Source: Stigonema ocellatum SAG 48.90 = DSM 106950 | GTDB taxonomy: Bacteria; Cyanobacteriota; Cyanobacteriia; Cyanobacteriales; Nostocaceae | Assembly (NCBI GenBank): GCA_016903675.1 | Contig: JADQBA010000167.1 | Coordinates: forward strand, 1 to 17,889 | DNA: 17,889 nt | Reading direction: 5' to 3' | In this document: positions 1 through 7,600 of the stretch, one piece after another | Position numbering within the stretch: position 1 is the first letter of the stretch | How the letters are laid out: every line of letters starts with the position of its first letter | Notes under the pieces: model-generated | What the model was told of the DNA's origin: nothing | Databases searched by the model: none | What the model saw: the letters and a program-made list of their open reading frames with translations, nothing else | Translations under genes and position numbers: made by a program

Positions 1-141
1 GCAGTTAATGTGGTTTGTTTGCAAATAATGTGGTTTCATTTGCACCCAATGTGGTTTTGAGACCCCTCTTATTTGCAGCTAATGTGGTTTCAATTTTGAC
101 TTGTTTGCGGTTTGAAGCGTTCTTGTTTGCAGTTCCTTACA
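1..141. mobile_element. Transposon-end-like repeat array (Tn7/Tn5053 type)
   Basis: Three full copies of the unit TTTGCA-N3-AATGTGGTTT lie at 18-36, 39-57 and 72-90. A copy cut by the window edge ends at 16, and degenerate pieces lie at 104-113 (TTTGCGGTTT) and 126-131 (TTTGCA). Spacing is irregular (20, 21 and 33 bp between the AATGTGGTTT cores), as in the TnsB/TniA-binding arrays at the ends of Tn7-like and Tn5053-like elements. Read on the minus strand the array would begin TGTAAGGAAC at 141, giving the TGT...ACA terminus usual for these elements, with 142-146 (TATAG) as a possible 5-bp target duplication. NRPS coding sequence starts immediately to the right. The transposase genes would lie left of the window. 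The exact family and the terminus are inferences. Confidence 0.5.
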
Positions 142-193
142 TATAGGAACAACAATATACGATTTATCAGCAGCCAAAACAGCATCAACAGTA

Positions 194-2575
194 GTGCCGA
201 TTGGTCGTCCGATTCGGAATGTTCAAACCTACGTATTAGATCGGTCAAAGCAACCTGTACCGATTGGCGTTCCAGGAGAATTGTACATTGGTGGAGATGG
301 ATTAGCAAGAGGCTACTTAAACCAACCTGATTTAACTGAAGAAAAATTTATTCCCAACCCTTTTAGCAACAAACCCGGTTCCCGCCTTTATAAAACTGGG
401 GATAAGGCACGTTATTTACCAGATGGTAATATCGAATTTATCGGTCGTATCGATAACCAAGTAAAAATACGTGGCTTCCGCATCGAACTGGGAGAAGTTG
501 AAGCACTATTAGCACAACACCCAGATGTACTCCAAACAGTAGTCATTTGCCGAGAAGACACACTAGGCAACAAGCGCCTCGTCGCTTATGTCGTCTCTAA
601 CCTCATCCTAGAGCGCATCCCCTATCACAGTGAATGCGAACTAGAAATAGACGGTAACTCCATAAAACTCCACACAGAAAATATCTCCAACGGCGGTGTT
701 GCTCTAGTGGGTATGCCAACGCTAACTATTACTGAAGGTCAACACGTCCGCCTGCATCTGCTGCTGCCTGGAGAAAGCGAACCGAGTTGGCTTCCTGGAA
801 CAGTAGCGTGGTTGCGTCCACCACAGGTCGGGGTTAGTTTTAATCTTACATTTTCCGAACAGGCTAAAGTTGACCAAAGTATAACCTATCAGTTGGACAC
901 TCAAGGTTTGTGGAAAACTTTACAGCGCGCACTCAGCGGTTCCCTGCGCAACTACCTAAAACAAAAGCTACCCGAGCATATGCTACCGAGCGCTTTTGTA
1001 CTAATGAAAGCACTACCCCTAACTCCAAACGGGAAAATAAACCATCGCGCCTTACCCGCACTGGAGAGCTTCGACAAGGAAGGAGAAGATAATTTTGTCG
1101 CACCGCGCACCCCTACTGAAACAAAACTAGCTGCTATATGGGTTGAAGTCTTGGGATTAAAAAAAGTGGGCATTAATGATAATTTCTTTGAACTGGGAGG
1201 ACATTCACTGCAAGCTGTTTCACTGATATCTAAGATTTCAGCACAGATGAACCTTAAAGTTTCAGTCAAGCTTCTATTTAGTTACCCCACTATAGCTGAA
1301 TTAGCAAAAGCACTCAATCAATTGTCCACCCAAAATACATCTTTTGCTCCAGAAAAACCCCAAGCGAAAATTGAGGAACCTATGACCGCATCTTTAACCA
1401 AAAATACAGACATATCTCCGTTTTTCCAACTAGAACAGCGCTCCTTATTATCCTTGTTTGCAGTAGGAAAAATAGCACCAGTTGACTCAGCCGCACTGGG
1501 TTATATTCCTCTCTCTCTACTACAAGGAAGCAGCTTGACTCGCAATCAAATCCTTCAAAGTTGCTATGACAACATGCCGATGTGGGATGCTGTTATGGAG
1601 ACTAAATGGGGTCGAATAGCGGGCTTAACCCTCCCTATATTCGAGGATGAACTATACAGCGACCCACAAAAACTCGTACAAATGACTGTTGAAGCTTTAG
1701 AAATGGCAGGGCGGCTAGGTGCTAAAACCGTTTCCTTAACAGGTTTAATTCCCTCAGCCACAGATTACGGTCATGCGATTCTCAAAGCTGTTTCGGGGCG
1801 TACCGACTTACCAACAATCACTACGGGACACGCTACGACCTGTTCTGCTGTTGTTTTGACGATAAAGAAAATTTTGCTCCTTAGCAACCGTTCTTTAGAG
1901 CAAGAGAAAGTAGGATTCATCGGTTTAGGTTCGATTGGTCTTAATACCCTGCGCTTGATGTTAAAATGCTTACCCCATCCGGAGTCCATTATCCTATGCG
2001 ATGTTTACAGTAAACTGGAATCAATCCAAAATATTCAACGCGAAATTATCCTTGATTTAGGTTTTCGAGGTTCCATACAAATAGCGACATCAACATCAGA
2101 ACTTCCACCGGAAATCTACGACGCTACCTTCATAATTGGCGCTACCAATGTACCAGACATTCTCGATATCTACCGGGTGAAACCTGGCACTCTCATTGTC
2201 GATGATTCTGGTCCGCATTGCTTCTCTCCAAAACAAGCGATTAATCGCTTTGAAGAACAGAAAGATATTCTATTTACCGAAGGAGGAGTTCTTCAAGCAT
2301 CTCACCCGATAAAAACGGTCATTTATCTACCTGAATTCATAAAAAATAACCTAAATGAAACTTTGTGGAAAGAATATCTTCCAACCAATTCCCTTCACAT
2401 AATGGGTTGTGTTTTGTCCAGTCTCCTCTCAACTCGATTTGACTATATGGAACCCACTGTAGGATTACTAAATCTAGAAACTTGTGTGCAGCATTATCAA
2501 GGTTTAGAAAAGTTGGGCTTTCAAGCAGCCGACTTGCATTGTGAAGGCTATGTATTGCCGTTCGAGCCAAAATAA
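194..2575 (+). CDS. 5'-truncated NRPS: partial A domain with PilZ-like insert, carrier domain, AAR-like reductase
   Basis: This is the C-terminal part of a nonribosomal peptide synthetase. The GTG at 194 is only the first start-like codon: the frame is open back to 116 and A-domain-like sequence begins near 146, so the N-terminal part is missing. From residue 1 at 194 the order is: A-domain motifs GELYIGG (about 27), YKTGD (about 66) and RGFRIELGEVE (about 93); a roughly 95-residue PilZ-like insert (about 140-235, NISNGG at 163-168); the A9-like LPEHMLP (about 259) and A10 NGK (about 280); a carrier domain with LGGHS, whose Ser338 is the expected phosphopantetheine site; then a terminal domain of about 370 residues. 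That domain has a Rossmann GLGSIG (577-582) and resembles cyanobacterial acyl-ACP reductase, including a Cys739 that aligns with the catalytic cysteine of AAR. It probably releases the product reductively as an aldehyde. There is no thioesterase domain. An exporter gene follows 43 nt downstream. Confidence 0.85.
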   Translation: MPIGRPIRNVQTYVLDRSKQPVPIGVPGELYIGGDGLARGYLNQPDLTEEKFIPNPFSNKPGSRLYKTGDKARYLPDGNIEFIGRIDNQVKIRGFRIELGEVEALLAQHPDVLQTVVICREDTLGNKRLVAYVVSNLILERIPYHSECELEIDGNSIKLHTENISNGGVALVGMPTLTITEGQHVRLHLLLPGESEPSWLPGTVAWLRPPQVGVSFNLTFSEQAKVDQSITYQLDTQGLWKTLQRALSGSLRNYLKQKLPEHMLPSAFVLMKALPLTPNGKINHRALPALESFDKEGEDNFVAPRTPTETKLAAIWVEVLGLKKVGINDNFFELGGHSLQAVSLISKISAQMNLKVSVKLLFSYPTIAELAKALNQLSTQNTSFAPEKPQAKIEEPMTASLTKNTDISPFFQLEQRSLLSLFAVGKIAPVDSAALGYIPLSLLQGSSLTRNQILQSCYDNMPMWDAVMETKWGRIAGLTLPIFEDELYSDPQKLVQMTVEALEMAGRLGAKTVSLTGLIPSATDYGHAILKAVSGRTDLPTITTGHATTCSAVVLTIKKILLLSNRSLEQEKVGFIGLGSIGLNTLRLMLKCLPHPESIILCDVYSKLESIQNIQREIILDLGFRGSIQIATSTSELPPEIYDATFIIGATNVPDILDIYRVKPGTLIVDDSGPHCFSPKQAINRFEEQKDILFTEGGVLQASHPIKTVIYLPEFIKNNLNETLWKEYLPTNSLHIMGCVLSSLLSTRFDYMEPTVGLLNLETCVQHYQGLEKLGFQAADLHCEGYVLPFEPK
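605..880 (+). other. PilZ-like domain inserted in the NRPS adenylation domain
   Basis: This is a domain-level feature inside the NRPS. After the A8-like motif the adenylation sequence is interrupted by about 95 residues. They carry N163-I-S165-N-G-G168, which fits the PilZ [D/N]xSxxG motif, followed by a beta-rich stretch (VRLHLLLPGE, then LPGTVAWL, then VGVSF) typical of PilZ domains. The upstream RxxxR motif is represented only by R141-IPY-H145, so the second arginine is a histidine and cyclic-di-GMP binding is uncertain. The adenylation sequence resumes at LPEHMLP. In many synthetases this position holds a methyltransferase, but the insert is far too short for one and has no SAM-binding glycine motif. 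Confidence 0.65.
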
Positions 2576-2618
2576 ACGCCAAATAGCGGTAATCATCAAT
2601 TGACAAATTAATGAAAGT

Positions 2619-3938
2619 ATGAATAGTCTCAAGAACCTTCGACCCTTTACAGGTGGAATGGGTATCTTTTTTCTCGTCTGGTTTGGACAACTGGTATCCC
2701 TAACCGGGTCGGGTCTGACTAGCTTTGCATTGGGAGTGTGGGTGTACCAGCGCACTGGTTCAGTCACCCAATTCTCTCTAATTTTGCTATTTGCCATGCT
2801 GCCCACTGTCTTAATTTCTCCGATAGCAGGTGCCTTAGTTGACCGATGGAATCGGCGGTGGTGTATGATTGTGTCTGACTCTGGGGCAGGTTTAACTGCG
2901 GTTGCGATCGCCGTATTAATTGCCACTGGAAACCTTGAATTCTGGCACATCTACTTAGCTGTCAGCCTCAGTGCCATCTTCAAAGCCTTTCAGTTACCAG
3001 CCTACACTGCTTCGACCTCTTTATTAGTACCGAAAGAAGATCTATCTCGCGCCACCGGCATGGTTCAATCTGGACAAGCCTGCGCCCAACTATTCTCGCC
3101 CCTGCTGGCAGGAGTTTTGCTTGGAGTTGTCCAGCTAAGTGGTGTCATTTTTATTGACTTTGCTAGTTTCTTGTTTGCCTTAACCACTCTATTATTGGTG
3201 CAGTTTCCTGATGCTAAAACTGCTGCGGTTTCAGAAAAGGGAAAAGCTTCTGTTTGGCGCGAGGCAATTGAAGGCTGGACTTATATCGCCGTTCGACCTG
3301 GACTTTTAGCGCTGCTAATTTTATTCGCTATCAATAATTTTGTTTTCGGACTGATTGAGGCTTTATTCACACCGCTGGTATTAACATTCACGAATGTTAA
3401 CGTTCTCGGAACCATTCAATCACTCGGCGGTGCGGGGATGCTGATGGGCAGCGTGGTTATGAGTATTTGGGGAGGACCCAGACCTTTAATTCGTGGCATA
3501 TTTGGGTTTGTGTTTCTCAGTCAACTGTGTATTTTAGCATTGGGATTACGCACGAGCGCCCCACTTTTCGCTCTGGCTAACTTCCTCTTATTCTTCTGCG
3601 TGCCTTTTGTCAATGGCTATTGCGATGCTATCCTACTGCGAAAAGTGGCTCCATATATTCAAGGCCGGGTTTTTGCCACAATCAATATGGTTTGTTTCTC
3701 GTCCATCCCTCTGGCTTATGTTGTTGCTGGTCCTCTAGCCGACCGAATTTTCGAGCCTTTAATGGCAGCTAACGGTCTCTTGGCCGGAAGTATCGGACAA
3801 ATCATTGGCGTGGGACCAGGTCGCGGCATTGGTTTACTATTTATCACGATGGAAGTTCTTGTTATGCTCGTAACTGTTGCAGCTTACCGATATCCTCGCT
3901 TGCGGTTAGTGGAAGAGGAGCTGCCAGATGCCATTTAG
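2619..3938 (+). CDS. MFS transporter, probable exporter of the NRPS product
   Basis: A 439-residue major facilitator superfamily protein with about 12 hydrophobic segments spread over the whole length. The N-terminal half has the loop sequence GALVDRWNRR between helices 2 and 3, a version of the MFS motif A (GxLaDrxgrr). The overall pattern resembles the proton-driven drug and siderophore exporters of the EntS/DHA3 type, which act at the cytoplasmic membrane. It starts 43 nt after the NRPS stop on the same strand, so the two are probably co-transcribed and this protein would export the peptide. An ATG at 2611 is followed at once by a stop, so 2619 is the usable start; the ribosome binding site is weak. 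The substrate cannot be read from the sequence. Confidence 0.85.
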   Translation: MNSLKNLRPFTGGMGIFFLVWFGQLVSLTGSGLTSFALGVWVYQRTGSVTQFSLILLFAMLPTVLISPIAGALVDRWNRRWCMIVSDSGAGLTAVAIAVLIATGNLEFWHIYLAVSLSAIFKAFQLPAYTASTSLLVPKEDLSRATGMVQSGQACAQLFSPLLAGVLLGVVQLSGVIFIDFASFLFALTTLLLVQFPDAKTAAVSEKGKASVWREAIEGWTYIAVRPGLLALLILFAINNFVFGLIEALFTPLVLTFTNVNVLGTIQSLGGAGMLMGSVVMSIWGGPRPLIRGIFGFVFLSQLCILALGLRTSAPLFALANFLLFFCVPFVNGYCDAILLRKVAPYIQGRVFATINMVCFSSIPLAYVVAGPLADRIFEPLMAANGLLAGSIGQIIGVGPGRGIGLLFITMEVLVMLVTVAAYRYPRLRLVEEELPDAI

Positions 3939-3961
3939 CACTTTCAGTCTGATCACAAAAT

Positions 3962-4001
3962 GAGAGCGATTTCGTGACAGGGGTCATGCGATCGCACTCT
4001 C
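3962..4001 (+). terminator. Stem-loop after the exporter gene, possible transcription end
   Basis: GAGAGCGAT (3962-3970) can pair with ATCGCaCTCTC (3991-4001) with one bulged A, about 25 nt after the exporter stop codon. The right arm contains a HIP1 octamer. No T-run follows, so it is not a classical intrinsic terminator; it could be a repeat-derived hairpin. Confidence 0.3.
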
Positions 4002-4068
4002 CGTGTGCTTTGAATCAAAATATGAGAAAAATTCTGAAGCATAAATAGAGCAGAAATTAACGCGTAAA

Positions 4069-4280
4069 GAAGGCAGAAGGCAGAAGGCAGAGGGCAGAAG
4101 GAATCCCCATAAATAAATTTAGGGGCTTTAATAAGGACGTAGTATTTCTTGCGCTATGCGTCTCGAAATACATATTTCTTTATTTTTTCATAAATAAATT
4201 TAGGGGCTTTAAACCCTGTAGCAGACGGCAGATCAAAAATTTTTCTTCCCTTCTGCCTTCTGCCTTCTGCCCTCTGCCTT
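4069..4280. repeat. Inverted pair of GAAGGCA-type short tandem repeats
   Basis: A run of GAAGGCA heptamers, one varied to GAGGGCA, lies at 4069-4101. Its imperfect reverse complement (CCTTCTG heptamers) lies at about 4248-4280. The two arms of about 30 nt enclose roughly 150 bp that contain a 24-bp direct repeat. Such heptamer arrays are common in filamentous cyanobacterial spacers. The inverted arrangement could form a long hairpin or mark a small non-autonomous element. No open frame is convincing inside. Confidence 0.7.
4108..4212. repeat. 24-bp direct repeat
   Basis: The sequence starting CATAAATAAATTTAGGGG occurs identically at 4108-4131 and 4189-4212, 81 bp apart, within the arms of the inverted heptamer repeats. 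The segment between holds no supported gene. It could result from a local duplication or be the flanks of a small insertion. Confidence 0.75.
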
Positions 4281-4661
4281 TCTTCGGTAAGTTCTACAGA
4301 AGTATCCGACCATGATTTTAACCCAAAAACAACTGTAACCCCTTATGGTATATTTCTCCCAGAGCTTAATAGTAAACATAACGAAAATTACCACTGATTT
4401 AGTGGTAAGTATAAATCCCCTAAATAGCTTGTATATTTTTTATCATAATTATACGTTTATATCCCGAAAACCAGCATTATAAGGCATTTTTTCAGTAAAA
4501 ATACAAATACAATAGTATTTAAAATTACACATATTTTGCCCAGATAAATTAGAAAATTGTTGAATAGATTACCGAGATAGAGGAAGTAAAATCAAACTCT
4601 AGGGTATTTTATTGCCAAAAATTCAAAAATTTATCTGAAATTTATAAGTTTAATTGTTTAT
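4281..4661. other. AT-rich leader upstream of the RNAP-like gene
   Basis: About 380 bp without a supported gene, becoming very AT-rich towards the start codon at 4662. The only clear element is a perfect 8-bp inverted repeat with a 5-nt loop (TTACCACT-GATTT-AGTGGTAA, 4388-4408), which could be an operator or an RNA hairpin in the leader. I see no convincing promoter and no Shine-Dalgarno sequence before 4662. Confidence 0.4.
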
Positions 4662-7600
4662 ATGACAATTCAAGCTAAACATTTTGATACTAGGTTAAAT
4701 CAATGGATTCATACTGACGGTAATACTAACAATCCAGATTCTCTTTTAAAAGAAGAACTTAATAATACCCTACTAGAACATTTCTTGACTGGAGTAACCT
4801 TTTCGTTCGGGCACCCTGACGAAAAGTCTAAAGCTTCGCAACTAAAAAATCACCCCTCAGGACACCAATTATTACTATCATCAAAAACCCGTTTGTTATA
4901 TGGACCGTCAGAATGTCTAGACACAATTAGACAATTATGCCCAGACAACAAAGATAGAGGCGCTTACGGATCTATCTTCCTTGGGTCATGCGAAAATACC
5001 ATCAACCGAGAGTTAAACATCTTAATTGTTAATGACAATAATGGTGAAAACGGTAGCATCATCAACAATGACCAAGCATATCGACTCACAGGCGACTGTT
5101 ACGGACAAATCTCCACAGAGTTATACCATCAGCTAACCCGACACCAAGAAGGCGACCAATACCGCATCATCCAGCACCGCTTCGGCTGGACTGACCGGGA
5201 CGGGGATGACACAAAATACCGCTTCGGCAAAGGGACACTGCGCCCTTCAAACCTCGACCAAATCCTTAACTATCAAGACCCCAGTAACCAAACTAAGGTT
5301 GACCTCATTCTTCCCTTATCTGCATTCAAGGGAACCGATAAAGACAACCCCAATGGCCCAACCAAACCCCAAATTCAACCAGGACTGTACAGGCAAAATA
5401 TTTGGTTAGGGGAAAAGTCGCAGTCTGAACTGGGTAAAACGGCAATATCTCAATTACTTGCTTCATTCCCCAATGGAGTGAAGGATTTTACCGAACAGCT
5501 AGAACTGGAAGCCAAAAAACTCAAGGAAGCACAGGACGACCCTCGGCAACTTGCCCAACTTTATTGTGAAAAGTACGAGAAGCGGAAAGCCTTTCTTGAA
5601 GAACAAGCAACCGCACTTGAAGAAGAAACCGCAGTTGACCCAACAGTAGCACAAGAATTAGAAACACTGCGCGATCGCCTTACTACTGACTCATTTATTT
5701 ACAAACTCATCAAAGCTGACCTGCTTGGAGTTGGACAACTTCTCGAAACCGAGAAGGTACAGCGAGAACTCGCCCGGTTCGTTCAAAACGAGTGGAAGGA
5801 AATCGCCATTGGCAAAACCCTCACATTTGAACGGGCGATGGTCATTCCCTCCAAAGACCTACAAAACGGCGAAATCTCCATCCCCCATTACCAGGATTCT
5901 GAACAAGTCCTTAACTTCCGTTCCCCCTTCCTCAACTCAAATGGTTTATGCGTCTCAACCAACAAACTCGTAGATGACATACTTGGACCAGATGGGAAAC
6001 CCCTCGCGGGTGCGATCGCTGTCTCGGATGAAACAAGCGATCGCATCTACAATCGCCTAAACTCTCAAGTTAAATCTATCCTGACAGAAGCCCAAGGGAC
6101 AAGTCTTCAACTAAAAGGTATTGAAAATTACTTAGACCAAAATATCGCTAAGCTCGAAACTAGAGATAAAATAGAATTTACCAACAAGTTTAACGAGTAT
6201 ATTTCAGAACTTCAATCTGCTGGATACCAACTAGAAATTCTCCCCCAAGAGTCCGAACAAGAACGCCAAGCACGGGATTACGACGGTGATTGCATCGGGT
6301 TTGAGCAAGCTTGCAAGTATCCTAACCTCACAGCAGAGACTCTTGAGCGTAACCTACCAGAAAACGCTTACGATCCAACTGTTAAACTCAAGAAACAGTC
6401 CTTCTACCAAGAAGACGGTAGCCAGCCTGAGTTTGAAGAAATTGCTATCCACATGAGCGATGGCATTAGCGTCGGTGTTATCAATAATCACCTTACCTCA
6501 ATCGAGGCGTTAGAATCAGAAATTACCATATTGAAAAACTTTGGTAGTGAGAAAGACCAAATTGACTACGTACAGCAGGTAGCCAAACACTACGAAGATT
6601 TATTCAAAACAGAAGCCTGGGCAAAATCCAAGGGTATCGAAGGTAAGGAGGTTCCCGAAAAGTACCGCGCTTCCTTGGAAGAGTTTGTCCAAACCGCACG
6701 ACAACCCCTCGATCAAAAAGCCGCTCTCAAGGCAATGAGCGTCAACACTAAAATATACCGCGAAATGATTGCCGAAGCAGCATTCCAGAACCAAATTGCG
6801 GTTGACCTCTTTAAAAGTGCCAAAAAACCCGAAATGGAGATTATCCGCAACAACAGTCGGATTCTCCACCGCGAAGTCAACTACATTAAAGACAAGAAGA
6901 AAGATGTCTATATCGATGAAACCATCAAACCAACAGGATACTCGCCTGTTGAATTACTCATTGCTAAAACCAACCAATATTTTGAGAAAGCCCGGATAGA
7001 ATCACGGGAACTCGTCCAGTTTCAAGATTTATTTAAAGGGGTTGAATTTTCAAATTCACAGCGCTTACAATGCACCGTAGCCAAAAAAGAATTTGATGAA
7101 TCATTCTCCCTTGCTAATCAGCTATCTAGACAAAAAGAAACGTCCAAGGGACCTTCTGCAAATATTACCCTTACTAATGGCAACCCAGTAAATGTAACTA
7201 ACCTTCTACAGTATAACAACGAATTCATATGGAAAGCTAATAAAATTACCTTCAAACTATCAGAAACACCTGAAGAAAAGCGTAACAGCAACCGCCCGCA
7301 TAAATACATCGTATACGCCCAAATCAATGATGAAACCGAGAATGGCAAACCCAAATTTAGGACATTAGGAACGCTTGCTAAAGAGCAGGAAAACAAACTG
7401 GAAGAAATAGGAATTACCCCAGGACAGGAAGTAACCTCCAACAAAATATCCTTCCAGCCTGAACTGAGTGAGGGTCAAATTAAACTTCTCTACCAAAAAG
7501 CTTACCAAGCAGCAGAAGAGTTTTGTAATTCCATTCCCGAAGAACAGAAACTAGCGATGGCTGCTGCTACCTGGGCAGTATCAACCACTCGTGAAAGTAG

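Noticed and set aside
1..131. CRISPR-like array
   Set aside because: The repeats are 19 bp with irregular spacing of 20-33 bp and leave only 2-14 bp between units; this is a transposon-end pattern, not repeats with spacers.
605..880. Methyltransferase inserted in the A domain
   Set aside because: Only about 95 residues and no SAM-binding glycine motif; the NxSxxG motif and beta pattern fit PilZ better.
1410..2575. Thioesterase or condensation domain at the NRPS end
   Set aside because: No GxSxG and no HHxxxDG; the Rossmann motif and the AAR-like cysteine are present instead.
2504..2950. Minus-strand frame of 148 residues
   Set aside because: Antisense to the NRPS end and the MFS gene, with no protein-like domains; a shadow of the coding strand.
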